Positions 20,550 to 31,065 are shown, counted from the first letter of the stretch. The stretch is 64,000 nucleotides of DNA from Zhengitettix transpicula (GCA_037074705.1 CM073591.1:10863087-10927086), one strand, 5' to 3'. Numbers and translations are program-made. Notes: generated from the letters alone by a model not told the origin.

Positions 20550-20975
20550 AATTTTGTCACCTCATCATTGTCACTGTTTGAAGCCACAGCACCACGCTTG
20601 AGACGTAGTCAGTCGGAGCCCGAGTCACCTCCGCGGCTCTGTCGTGAGCGACAGCGATTAATTACCTCTTGTGCTTTCTCCCTTGCGTTTCGATAACTTG
20701 CAGCGTCATCGCATTTCAAGCTCTCGACTTGAAACATCATTTATCAATCTCGGGAGGCCCGGGTAAAAAGATTCCGAGTTAAACGGCGCAGGAGAAGCTT
20801 CACAATGAGCGGCCACCGAGTGCGGGGATTCAGTCCATCGATACGGAGGCTTGCTTGGTGACTATTCTCCGCCTCTGCTCTGCATTCCCGCGTCTTGAGG
20901 GAAAATATATGCAGGATTTGCCCTGCAGTTCGCATCGTCCACTTTTCTTTCCCTGTGCAATATTAATTCCTTCTT
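20550..20975. other. Unique block, no gene recognised
   Basis: Mixed composition, no similarity within the window; short frames only. Conserved non-coding DNA is possible. Confidence 0.3.
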
Positions 20976-20979
20976 TAAC

Positions 20980-21085
20980 TTTTTCAAAATTTTTCCCTTA
21001 TTGTAACTTCTCTTATTTAATTTGTCACTTCATGCATCAGGAAAACTGCCCTATTAGTACATTAAATAAATACATACATACAAAT
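20980..21085 (+). repeat. Short dispersed repeat shared with 52180-52265
   Basis: TTTTTCCCTTATTGTAACTT, CTTATTTAATTTGT, TTCATGCA and ATTAAATAAATACATACA occur in the same order at both places. Confidence 0.65.
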
Positions 21086-21094
21086 ACGCAAAAA

Positions 21095-21210
21095 CAGAAG
21101 TGATTACGTCAATACCACACCACAACGTTTCTGCGGTCCTTGTTCCTTTCGTCAGGTGAATGGAGGGAAAGAAACACCACCACAGGAGAGCCAGGAGCGA
21201 CACAACCGCA
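21095..21210 (-). repeat. PLE-TR fragment
   Basis: AATACCACACCACAACGTTTCTG, CCTTTCGTCAGGTG, AGCGACACAACCGCACTC. Confidence 0.7.
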
Positions 21211-21277
21211 CTCGCAAAAATAAAAGCATTTACAGTTAGTTCTCCTTTATATTTGCTTATGAATAATATTGAGACAC

Positions 21278-21313
21278 CTGAAGAGGTCCCAAATGTCGGG
21301 GATGAAACGTCGA
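21278..21313 (+). ncRNA. Hammerhead-like motif
   Basis: CUGAAGA (21278-21284), extra G, GUCCC (21286-21290), loop of eight, GGGAU (21299-21303; one G.U pair), GAAA (21304-21307), CGUCGAG. Confidence 0.5.
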
Positions 21314-21414
21314 GTGGTTTTCATCTTTACTTAAACATTTCATTAGAATTGTAATTTATCATTAATCTATAAATAAATCGGTCAAAACGCATCAAATAAT
21401 AAAATAAAAATAAT

Positions 21415-21450
21415 TCGACGTTTCGTTCCTCTTCTTGGAACTCCTCAGAC
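21415..21450 (-). ncRNA. Hammerhead core, canonical spacing
   Basis: Reverse strand: CUGAGGA (21448-21442) directly followed by GUUCC (21441-21437), a seven-base loop, GGAAC (21429-21425), GAAA (21424-21421), then CGUCGAAU. All core positions (CUGANGA and GAAA) and a five-pair stem II are present without the extra base found in the other copies. Stem I and a clear stem III with UH cleavage site are not apparent; PLE hammerheads are known to have minimal stems and to act as dimers. Confidence 0.55.
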
Positions 21451-21587
21451 ACGTAAAATGTAAAATAATAAAGTTGGTATTCTACCAATTCCTCTCATTA
21501 TTATCATTAAAAAATAACCAGATAAATTAAAACTATATTCACAAATTTATCTATACAATTTTTATTTTATTTTATATACTTTGTTGA

Positions 21588-21628
21588 CCTGAGGATTTTT
21601 CCAAGAAAACTAACGAAACGTTGTGTCC
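21588..21628 (+). ncRNA. Hammerhead-like motif, degenerate stem II
   Basis: CUGAGGA at 21589-21595 and GAAACGUUGUGUC at 21614-21626, the latter fitting a mini stem III (AC:GU around GUUGU) and a UC cleavage dinucleotide, but the intervening bases do not form a good stem II. Confidence 0.35.
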
Positions 21629-21689
21629 TTTTATTAAATTATTTTTTTTTGTCATGTTGGTCGGTTTGTTTATCGTAATTTATTAAATA

Positions 21690-23992
21690 CTACCTGGGTG
21701 CCCGGCGTCGTCCGGGTTGTCATCATAAAAACTCAGCGACATCCATAACTCGGGATTTGACTCCAATCTCGGCTTTATTCTCGTTATTTTCTCGTAACGA
21801 CCCTCCACCCCCAACTCCTATGCCGAATCGGGTTGAAGTTATACACAAAGAACATTGGTAGAAATATTAAAAATATCTTTTGACTCCGAAAAATATTTAT
21901 CCGTCGCAAATATCGACCTTTTCTAGCACGTTTGAAAATTTCTACCTCCGTCCACCCGCCTGTGCCCTCTGGTGGTTAAAAGGCAAGTTGAATGTCATAA
22001 TTAAACACAGCGACATCCATAACCCCGGATTTGATCTCGGTTGTTTTTCCGTTATCTTTATTTAACGCCTTTTCACCCCAATTTCTAAGCTTGCTCCCTT
22101 CTGCGCCGACAGGTGTTGAAATTATTCTCAAAGGACATCGGTAGAAATACTGTCAATCTCTTTGACCGTCCAAAAAATATTAATTGACGCAACATGTCGG
22201 CTGTTAAACATTTATTAAAATATCCTGCCCCGTACACTTTCACCCCTGAGGGGTTAAACGGAAAGTTGAATGGCATAATTAAACTCAGCGACATCCATAA
22301 CCCAGTATTTGACTCCAATCTCCGTGGCATTCGCGCTATTTTCTAGTAACGTCCCTCCACCCCTACTCCTATACCAAAAGGGATTGAAATTATACTCAAA
22401 GAACATAGGTAGAAATACTATCAATATCTTTGACCCTCCAAAAAATATTTATCCGTCGCAAATATCGACCTTTTCTAGCACGTTTGAAAATTTCCACCTC
22501 CGTCCACCCCCCCTGTGCCCCCTGGCGGTTAAAAGGCAATTTGAATGTCATAATTAAACACAGCGACATCCATAACCCCGAATTTGATCTCGGTTGTTTT
22601 TACGTTATCTTTATTTAACGCTCCCCCACCCCAACTCCTAAGCTTGCTCCCTTCTGTGCCGACAGGTGTTGAAATTATACACAAAGAACATCGGTAGAAA
22701 TACTGTCAATCTCTCTGACCCTCCAAAAATATTAATCGACGCAACATGTCGGCCGTTAAACATTTTTTAAAAATATCCTCCCCCGTCCACTCTCACCCCT
22801 GAGGGGTTAAACGGCAAATTGAATGGCATAATTAAACTCAGCGACATCCATAACCGAGGAATTGACTCTAATCTCTGGGGTATTCGCGCTATTTTCTAGT
22901 AACGACCCTCCAAACCCACTCCTATACCAAAAGGGATTGAAATTATACACAAAGAACATCGGCAGAAATACTATCAATATCTTTGACCCTCCAAAAAATA
23001 TTTATCCGTTGCAAATATCGACCTTTTCTAGCACGTTTAATAATTTCCACCTCCGTCCACCACCCGCCTGTGCCCCCTGGTGGTGAAAAGGCAAGTTGAA
23101 TGTCATAATTAAACACAGTGACACCCATAACCCCGGATTTGATCTCGGTTGTTTTTTACGTTATCTTTATTTAACGCTCCTCCACCCCAACTCCTAAGGT
23201 TGCTCCCTCCTGTGCCACCACAAATTATACACAAAGAACATCGGTAGAAATACTGTCAGTCTCTTTGGCCCTCCAAAAAATATTTATTCGACGCACCACA
23301 TCGGCCGTTAAACATTTTTTTAAAATATCCTCCCCCCGTCCACCCTCTCCCCTAAGGGGTTAAACGGCAAGTTAAACTCAGCGACATCCATAACTCGAGA
23401 TTTGACTCCAATCTCCGTGGTATTAGCGCTATTTTCGACCCTCCAAACCCACACCTATGCCAAAAGGGCTTGAAATTATACACAAAGAACATAGGTAGAA
23501 ATACTATCAATATCTTTGACCCTCCAAAAAATATTGATCGACGCAACATGTCGGCTATTAAACATTTTTTAAAATATCCTCCCCGTCCACTGTCACCCCG
23601 ATGGGTTAAACGGCAAATTGAATGGCATAACTAAACTCAGAGACATCCATAACCCCGGATTTGACTCCAAACTCGGCTTTATTCTCGTTATTTTAATATA
23701 ACGCCCCCTCCACCCCCCACAGATAGGGGTTGAAAGCTATCGGTCTCGTTGACACCCCGAAAATTATTTATCTGATTGAAATATAAACTGTGTTGAGCAT
23801 GTTTGGAAAATTTCTACCGCCGGCCCCCTCGGGTTCGTAGACGCGTCTCACCCCCCCCCCCCCCCTCCCCAACGGTGTTTGTCTCCTGGTCGCAGAGAAC
23901 ACGTGTACGAAATTTGGTGAAATTTTTCTCCACGGCTGGAGATTTGTATGAGGAACATCCACACACACACACAGGCGATTTTATTTAATAGA
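21690..23992 (-). mobile_element. Helitron carrying a tandem array
   Basis: Reverse-strand 3' end at 21690 (CCGGACGACGCCGGGCACCC, then AGGTAG for AGCTAG) and 5' edge near 23990 (AAATTTCACCAAATTTCGT, ACACGTGT and the CA run). The interior is a tandem array of about 277-bp units. No Rep or helicase coding remains. Confidence 0.8.
21734..23700 (-). repeat. Tandem array, about 277-bp units in a two-unit higher-order pattern
   Basis: The box CAGCGACATCCATAAC recurs at 21734, 22008, 22286, 22561, 22839, 23116 (CAGTGACACC), 23379 and 23638 (CAGAGACATCC): spacings 274, 278, 275, 278, 277, 263, 259. Alternate units are more alike (TTTGATCTCGGTTGTTTTTACG in even units; GTATTCGCGCTATTTTCTAG in odd units), so amplification was by pairs. 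Confidence 0.9.
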
Positions 23993-23999
23993 AGATGAC

Positions 24000-24480
24000 A
24001 GATTAATAGTAATTTTTATCAACTCATTCAATGGAACTTTTTCCGGCTTAATTGGCCGTAAATCATTGTCACTGACGAGTTTATGGTCTTTGCTTTTACC
24101 GTGCGGTAGACAGAAAATGACTCGCAATATTTGCCCTTATTTTATGTTATTTAGTTTGAACTTACGCCTCGTGGCGTCGTCGTCGTCGATGTCGGAGAAA
24201 GCGAGTTAAACGACCCCCCCCCCTCCCCCAAGTGCCCTCCCTTAGGATTACAGTTACAATGGACTCGAGCGTTGTTTAAAGACGAGGCCGCGCGGTTAAT
24301 TTACAACAAACACAGATCGTGAGATTTCATTGTCAACTTAAGCTCTCTGGAAGAGAGAAAATGTGTCACGGGACGAAAGGAATCGCGCAGGAACCCGCGA
24401 TGACGTCACAAACTGGGAACACGATAATAGGCCGACGGTAAAGGAAAGAACTGTAGGCCGCGGTGTTGCCACGTCACGTC
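24000..24480. other. Unique block, no gene recognised
   Basis: No repeat match and no useful frame. Includes TTTATGG/TAAT-type cores, a C8 run and TGACGTCA at 24401. Compatible with a regulatory element, not shown. Confidence 0.3.
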
Positions 24481-24529
24481 AAAGACGTTATTTTAAATAT
24501 TACAGTTACCAATTTAACATGTTTTAGTA

Positions 24530-24720
24530 TTTAGAAACCACTTGAATAAGTCCAAAAAAATGGGGGATGAAACTCGTTAAACAAATTATTTTCTGACTCT
24601 GAGGTTAATGTATTTGATATATTTTTAACCTAAATCAGTTATCCATTTTTGGTTACGAATGATATTTCAATACAAAATTTTGGGGGGATGAAACGTCGTG
24701 TGGTTTTATCTTTAACTCTC
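24530..24720 (+). other. AT-rich PLE-related debris
   Basis: Two remnants of the hammerhead 3' half (GGGGGATGAAACTCG at 24562 and GGGGGGATGAAACGTCGTGT at 24682) follow AT-rich sequence. No coding part. Confidence 0.4.
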
Positions 24721-24739
24721 CATTGTAAATGTAATTTAT

Positions 24740-24890
24740 TTAATGAATAAGAAAATAACCAATTCAGACAAAAAAGTGTAATATAAATACCATTATATAT
24801 ATATATTATATTTATATTACCCTGATTTTGCCCTTTTTTGTCTGAATTGACAAAAAAAGGTAAAATCAGGGTAATATAAATAATATATAT
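24740..24890. repeat. PLE-TR inverted repeats
   Basis: AATAAGAAAATAACCAATTC plus GACAAAAAAGTGTAATATAAATA face the complementary TATTTATATTACCCTGATTTT and TTTTTTGTCTGAATTG, which is followed by a second fold (CAAAAAAAGGTAAAATCAGG against CCTGATTTTGCCC). Nested snap-back copies of PLE ends. Confidence 0.7.
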
Positions 24891-26436
24891 TGTGGTAATT
24901 CAAAGGAAATCATTAATTAATAATTAATTTGGACTCTAATTGTTAGCGGCAGAAAACACACAAGTTGCACACAAGACAGGGCAATAATGCCACAGGTTAA
25001 GGTATTGTAGGCTGTTGCCGTACGTTTGTAAAAGCAACAGAGTGATAATTAGAGTCAGTGTTTAGAATGGCCTGTTATAAAGTGCAGTGAGCGTGTGAAA
25101 GAACGAGCCTGATTGCAGTGATTACCAGCAACTGTAAGTTAAAATCCTCACTGAATTCATATTTTGTAAACCATTAGGTAAAGGTAATTATCGCCAGATT
25201 TCGGTTTTCCAATATCGTTTATAATTTAAAGTTAACAATTTTATGTTTTCATTGTAAATAATACACTGAAGTCGATAATAGCTTCATAGAAGATTGGATT
25301 GTTAACTAATATTTTCTTTATTTAAAGGCCCAGTAAAGACGCTGAGAGAGAGAGAGAGATAGAGATAGATAGAGATAGATAGATAGAGATAGATAGAGAG
25401 AGACAGACAGAGATAGAGATAGAGAGAGATGGAGACAGAGAGAGACAGAGATAGAGATAGAGAGATAGAGAAAGAGAGAGATAGAGATAGATAGAGACAG
25501 AGAGATAGAGACAGAGAGAGACAGAGACAGAGATAGAGAGATAGAGAAAGAGAGAGATGGAGATAGAGAGAGATAGAGAAAGATAGAGAGATAGATATAG
25601 ATATAGAGAGATAGAGATAGATAGAGAGAGACAGAGATAGAGAGTGATAGAGATAGAGAAAGATAGAGATAGAGAGATAGAGAGAGATAGTGATAGAGAG
25701 ATATAGAGATAGAGAGAGATAGTGATAGAGAGATATAGAGATAGAGAGAGATAGAGATAGATAGAGAGAGACAGAGACAGAGGTAGAGAGAGATAGAGAT
25801 AGAGAGATACAGAGAGATAGTGATAGAGAAATATAGAGATAGAGATAGATAGATAGAGAGAGACAGACAGAGATAGAGATAGAGAGAGATAGAGACAGAG
25901 AGAGACAGAGATAGACATAGAGACACAGATAGAGATAGAGACACAGCTAGAGATAGAGAGAGATAGAGACAGAGATAGAGACAGAGAGAGATAGAGACAG
26001 AGAGATACAGAGATAGAGATAGAGAGATATAGAAAGAGAGAGATAGATAGAGATAGATAGATAGAGAGAGACAGAGATAGAGAGAGAGATAGATAGCGAG
26101 AGATAGATAGAGAGAGACAGAGATAGAGAGAGATAGAGATCGATAGAGAGAGACAGAGAGAGACAGAGATAGAAATAGAGAAAGAGAGAGATAGAGAGAG
26201 ATGTAGAGAGAGATATAGAGAGATAGAGACACAGAGAGATACAGATAGATAGAGAGAGACAGAGAGAGACAGAGAGAGAGAGACAGAGATACTGATAGAG
26301 ATAGAGATAGAGATAGAGAGAGATAGAGATAATTTTAATTAATCATTTCTTTTAATTAACCCTAACTTGTTGATCTCTACATAAATGGCTACCACAACGT
26401 GGGGCAAATTAATCGACCTTCTAATTAATCATTACA
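24891..26436 (+). mobile_element. LTR-AT with a GA/GATA array and a primer-binding stub
   Basis: Begins TGTGGTAATT after AT repeats, has GGCCTGTTATAAAGTG and CGCCAGATTTCGGTTTTC blocks of the family and reaches the CCCAGTAAAGACGCTGAGA box at 25329, where a 990-bp purine array takes over. After it the LTR 3' end resumes (TAATTTTAATTAATCATTTC), then TGGCTACCACAACGTGGGGC at 26386-26405 and final ATTACA. Confidence 0.75.
25344..26330. repeat. GA / GATA / GACA microsatellite array, about 990 bp
   Basis: Mixed GAGA, GATAGA and GACAGA units with no other content. The 304- and 198-codon reverse-strand Ser/Leu/Tyr frames are translations of it and not proteins. It begins exactly at GAGA of the LTR's CTGAGA box. 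Confidence 0.97.
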
Positions 26437-26449
26437 ATATATATATATA

Positions 26450-26510
26450 TTTATAATGGTATTTATATTACCCTTTTTTGTCTGAATTGACTATTTTTCT
26501 TATGCATTAT
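26450..26510. repeat. PLE-TR outer fragment
   Basis: TGGTATTTATATTACCC, TTTTTTGTCTGAATTGAC, the same edge as in 24740-24890. Confidence 0.65.
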
Positions 26511-26519
26511 TTTCAGTCA

Positions 26520-26925
26520 GACGTAAATATTTTTATTATTTTAATTTATTAAATGTCAAGGATAGTTTTTATTAATTAAGTCATTTAATTAACTTTATTG
26601 GGCGTAAATCACGATATTTAGCTTATAAATTGGCAGATAATCTTTAATGTCAACGTCTGCATGAGTTTAAAATTAAGACTTACCTGAGGGGTGGTGTAAT
26701 AAGAAAAAAATAAGTAACAAATCAAGTGATACAAATAAATAGTTCAGAACAATTGTGTCATGATCAAGGAGAACGTCATTAATAATTAAGCTGTTAAGAT
26801 GTAAATAGGGTAATAATGTAAATAAGGACCAATAAAAAAAACCCGCAGCACAATTTCAAGCTACCTTCTTTGCTTTAATATCAATATCGTTGCTTCTGTT
26901 GAAGTCATACGGACTCGGACACTTA
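26520..26925. other. AT-rich stretch, nothing recognised
   Basis: No coding frame and no match in the window. Confidence 0.3.
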
Positions 26926-26929
26926 AATG

Positions 26930-27420
26930 ATTAATTATTGTGCGGAACATCCCACCTCAGTTAAAAGCGTCACGTATTAAATCATCTTTGCCTTTCCAGC
27001 GATATTGCTTGAAGTGTTGCATGCGTGGGGTCAAGTCTAATATGCCAGGGGGTTACTTTAAGGAAATATGGGAGGAAAATTATCATCGACGGATACGAAG
27101 ATTAGGGATAAATAGGATTTTCGCACTGGTGATCGCTGACTTTGTTACGAGCTTCCAGAGACTATCATATTTCAGTCGTGCGCAGCAATGGCACGTAATT
27201 GGTGACTCAGGGGCAGTTCTGTAACCCGACCATGTGCCAATGGGATTACAACTGCCGAGGAACGCAAATGCGCTGCGGTTTTCTCTCCCCCTCCCCCTCC
27301 CCGCGGGGGGGGGGGAGTAAAGCCCATTATGTCTCTCTGACACATGTACGGTAGCCAACCCCTTTCCCTTCGTACGTCATCACACGTTATTTACGCACTT
27401 TACGACCCCCATGGGGGGAA
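26930..27420. other. Unique block with a 94-codon frame
   Basis: The forward frame 26940-27224 and an overlapping reverse frame show no recognisable motif. A C-rich/G-rich palindrome, CTCCCCCTCCCCGC followed by G11 and AG, lies at about 27283-27316. No repeat similarity; gene status not supported. Confidence 0.3.
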
Positions 27421-27440
27421 ATGATTTCCAATAGAAATAG

Positions 27441-27481
27441 TACGACGTTTCGTCGCTAAGTTTTGAAGCCTTCAGGTGGAG
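27441..27481 (-). ncRNA. Hammerhead-like motif, weak
   Basis: CACCUGAAG, GCGACGAAACGUCG on the reverse strand keep the flanks of the motif, but CUGANGA is broken (CUGAAGG) and stem II is poor. Confidence 0.25.
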
Positions 27482-27499
27482 ACACGTCTATCATAATTT

Positions 27500-28667
27500 T
27501 CTATACGTGAAGATGTCATAGTCTCGGAATTGATTCGAATCTCGGTTGTTATTATTTAACGTACCTCCACCCCACCCCTAAGCTTGCTCCCCTCACAGGG
27601 GTTAAATTATACACAAACAACATCGGTATAAATACTATCAAAGTAATTAACCCCAGGAAATAATAATCGCAAATATCGACCGTTTAACATGTTTGTAATT
27701 TTTCACCCCCGACCACTCCCGCTTCGGGGACTTAAACGGTCAAGTTTAATGTCATAATTAAACTCAGTGGCAATCCTGATAGTTTCTGGTTTCTTTTTAT
27801 CTAATGCTCCTTCCACGCCCACCCTTAAGGGTGCACCCTTCCGAGTCCGAAAGGGGTTGAAATTATACACAGAGAACATGTAGGGAAATTTTATTAATCT
27901 AATTCATCCCGAAATATATTTAATTGACGAAAAAACAGCCGGTCAACTCATCCCAACCCAGCCGATACCCGCGCGATGTCCAGATTGTCATAAATACCAT
28001 TACCTTCGATTTGAATCGAATCTCGGTTGTTTTCCCATTATTTTCAAGGAAATCCCCTCCAGCCCCACCCCTATCACGCCTACAAACAACATCGGTAGAA
28101 ATACTATCAACGTCAATGGTCCCGGCATTTATTTATTCCACGCTAATATCGATGATTTAACATGTTAGAAAATTTCCATCCCATCCATTCCCGCCCCTTG
28201 GGGCTAAATGGCCAATTTGATGCTATAATTGAACTGGACGACATCCATAACCTTGGATTTGACTCCAATCTCGGTTGTATTCGCGTTATTTTATTGCAGC
28301 GTTCCTCCACCCAACACCTAAAAGTGCTCTACTGATAATCCCGACCCGCTTCTGGGGGTGGTAGACGCGTCTCACTCCCAACAGTGTTGTTTTCCTGGTC
28401 GCAAAGAACACGTGTACGAAATTTGGTGAAATTTGATCCACCGGTATAGATTTGTATTCTCCACCCCAAACCCTAAGGGTGCCCTTTTCCCAGGGTGTTC
28501 GGGAAGAAAATTATATTCAGAAAACATCGGTAGAAACACCATCAATATCTTGGACCCCTAAAAATTATTATCCGACTAAAATATCGGCTGTTTTATAATG
28601 TTTAAGTATTTCAACTCCCGTGCACCCCCGCTTCTGGGGATGGTAGACATGTCTCATCCCGACATTT
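27500..28667 (-). mobile_element. Helitron interior, truncated
   Basis: Four to five Helitron units (GATTCGAATCTCGGTTGTT, AACATCGGTA.AAATACTATCAA, GTCATAATTAAACTCAGTGG). Nearly the same sequence, inverted, is at 32190-33345. It stops at 28667 in the middle of the CCCGACA...CTGTC box, where RepX begins, so the 5' end is lost. Confidence 0.75.
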
Positions 28668-29134
28668 CCCTGTCCAACAAAAGTAAAATAATATTAATAA
28701 TAATGCTTATTTAACTATACCAAGGGCATAAGATAATAGTTACACGAAAAATTAAAATAATTCATGATTCGAGAAGTAACCACCATAAAATACAGAATCA
28801 CACACAACACAAAAGATGTAAACAGAAAACTTGACACACACGCACACGCACACACTAGGGGGGAGGAAACACAAACGATGGACAAGTGACGTCACGAAAC
28901 GGAAGGGAAGAGGAATCTGCAAAGTGCAGGCCGTCGAATATGAAACAAACGAAAAAGCAGAAAAGACAGACAGAGACTAAGCAAGTTATGGAATACGTAG
29001 TTGCTATTAGCCACACATTCAACACTTGTGGCAGTTTTTAAACAAAACTAAGGATCAAGAGACTCCTGCACTGAGTAAAACATGGCAGCAGTGCCTTTGA
29101 GTAGAATATATTTTTTTTTATACAGAATCCCAAA
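28668..29134 (+). repeat. RepX fragment, left of RepA insertion
   Basis: CCCTGTCCAACA.AAGTAAA, AATAATAATAAT, ACACACACTAGG, GACGGACAAGTGACGTCACG, GAGGAATCTGCAAA, GATCAAGAGACTCCTGCACTGAGT match 37590-38700. Continues after the RepA insertions at 29919. Confidence 0.8.
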
Positions 29135-29148
29135 CCTCTCGTAGTTAT

Positions 29149-29371
29149 CAATGCCCGACCTACCCGATGCAGGTTTTTCTAGGGTTTTCCCTGCATTTCT
29201 TTTAGGCGAATTGCCGGGTAGGATCCTTAAAATATATCCCGGGGGCCGTAGTTAACCCTTGGCTACGTTCCTCTACCCTTCCGCATCCCCCCTTTCAAAT
29301 CACTTCCTATGCTATTAAAGGAGACTTGCCACCACGTGGATTACCCTCATGTAGCCTGTTGCCAAAAAAAA
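29149..29371 (+). repeat. RepA copy, 3' half, with target-site duplication
   Basis: From AATGCCCGACCTACCCGATG to TTGCCAAAAAAAA. Flanked by CCTCTCGTAGTTAT (29135-29148) and CCTCTTGTAGTTAT (29372-29385). The A-tail plus 14-bp duplications indicate retroposition. Confidence 0.85.
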
Positions 29372-29385
29372 CCTCTTGTAGTTAT

Positions 29386-29904
29386 TGATCGGAGGTCTGC
29401 GAGGGATGTTCTCTCGCAGGCAGAACCTTCAAGGGGCTACCTTTGGGGATGCCTTTTCCTCTCTACGTTTTTGAACTAAGGTTCCCACAAGCCGAGGCCT
29501 GTTCTGAGAGGTGTATGTTTCCGGGGTCACAGACCTTCGGCATACGGTAAAAGTTGTTCGCTGTTCCCATTGGAATAGTCGGCCAGCTGCCTCCTAAATT
29601 GGACGAGGCACGGAGAAGAGAATGCTGCGTCCCCACAGCAAACTCCTCCCTCGTCATCTGAAGGGCGTGGGACAAGTACCCAATGCCAGACCTACCCGAT
29701 GCAGGTTTTTCTAGGGTTTTGCCTGCATTACTTTTAGGCGAATGCCGGGTAGGATCCTTAAACCATAGCCCGGGGGCCCCTAGTTAACCCTTGGCTACCT
29801 TCCTCTACCCTTCCGCATCCCGCGTTTCAGATCCCTTCCTATGCTATTAAAGGGGAGTTGCCACCATGTGGATTACCCTCATGTTGCCTGTTGCCCTAAA
29901 AAAA
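29386..29904 (+). repeat. RepA copy, nearly full, with target-site duplication
   Basis: 519 bp starting TGATCGGAGGTCTGCGAGGG and ending TTGCCCTAAAAAAA. Flanked by CCTCTTGTAGTTAT on both sides (29372-29385 and 29905-29918). The uninterrupted target, ACTCTTGTAGTTATTATTA, is found in another RepX copy at about 38718-38737. Confidence 0.88.
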
Positions 29905-30115
29905 CCTCTTGTAGTTATTATTGTTGTTAACATCTGGTGGAAGACTATTATCGCAGGATGGTGAAGACTTCTCTGGTAGAGGAGCAAGGCGATGCTTATT
30001 TACATAGTTATTATTTACATGACAACTCATTCATCTCTTCTATTCTAAAAATCCCTCCACTTAAGCTCCCTAGAATAACATCTGATTTTTAAGAATACGT
30101 ATTAATGTTATTTAT
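29905..30115 (+). repeat. RepX fragment, right of RepA insertion
   Basis: TTGTAGTTATTATTGTTG, then GACTATTATCGCAGGATGGT and GAAGACTTCTCTGGTAGAGG, matching 38722-38805. The last 100 bp are AT-rich without match. Confidence 0.75.
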
Positions 30116-30119
30116 AACG

Positions 30120-30560
30120 CACCAGTATTGAGACAGACAGAGGAGCAGCAGGTCAGGCAGACCGTCGCGGCGCGCGCTCGCAGGAGGCCGACGCCGGCGT
30201 CCCAGGGGTCGGCTTATAATGTGGCCGCAAATTGGATCAGCATCTTCTGGCTGCGGCTGGTTGCTCCCTAATGAAGGGGGGGCGCAGGGGGGCGGATATC
30301 CTCCCTCATGTACAGTCCTCGGTTCGGCCTCATTTGCCGCTATTCACCGTACAAGGGACACGGAGCCGACGTGCCTCGGACTGGCTGCAGGAACCCCTGC
30401 CGGCTAATAACAACCATCGCCGCGGCTTCAAATACCCACGGGTTTCTTCTGTGTCCGCGAATCACGGCGGGTGTGCCTCGAGGACGCGTCGCAGACCCTC
30501 GTCTCATAGCCACTTAATTAATTCGACCTAACGTCGCTAGTCCAAGACTCGAGTGTGAGC
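30120..30560. other. Unique GC-rich block with three overlapping short frames
   Basis: Composition (CGCGGCGCGCGCTCG near 30165, GCGGCTGG, CGCCGCGGC) and absence of repeats set it apart. The frames 30219-30407, 30232-30531 and 30308-30517 overlap in three phases, which argues against coding. Could be a conserved island. Confidence 0.35.
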
Positions 30561-30602
30561 ACACAGAGGACGGGAGTCACGTGACCGTTCGCCTAACACA
30601 CT

Positions 30603-30662
30603 GAGACACGACACGACACGACACGACACGACACGACACGACACGACACGACACGACACGAC
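30603..30662. repeat. (ACACG)n microsatellite, about 12 units
   Basis: Pure pentanucleotide repeat; source of the reverse-strand RVVSCRVVSC frame. Confidence 0.97.
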
Positions 30663-30889
30663 CCCCCAACAAAAAGAACACTTTTCCAAGGGCCGGAAGA
30701 ATTATTATTAAAATTAAATAATGTTAAATACAAAAAAATATATACGGTAATTTTTTTATAAAGAAAATACTGCCTTTTAAAGTAAAGAAAATGATTTGTA
30801 CTACAAATAATAGCTCGTTTCAATCGTTAATTCGGACATCTTCAAGTTTAGAAAATTTTGATGGCGTCATTTAAATAAGTTAATGATTA

Positions 30890-31065
30890 ATAAGGAACGT
30901 AGCCAATTCAGGCAAAATAAGTGATGATATAAATACCACGCAACAACGTTTCCTGGGACCCTTGTCCCCCTTTCCTTCGGGTGCTGAGAAGACGCCTAGG
31001 GCGACACAACTGCACTGGCCAGTTGGCAAAACTCGAAAGCGAAGAAACCAGCAACGACAATGGGA
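30890..31065 (-). repeat. PLE-TR fragment
   Basis: AAGTGATGATATAAATACCA, CAACAACGTTTCCTGGGACC, TTCGGGTGCTGAGAAGACGC, GCGACACAACTGCACTGGCC, AGTTGGCAAAACTCGAAAGC. Confidence 0.8.

Noticed and set aside
21734..23700. CRISPR-like array of 16-bp boxes every 277 bp
   Set aside because: The intervening sequence is also repeated; it is a Helitron-internal tandem array.
25318..26232. Frame of 304 codons, the longest in the window, with Ser/Leu/Tyr repeats
   Set aside because: It is the complement of a GA/GATA microsatellite; any phase of such DNA is open.
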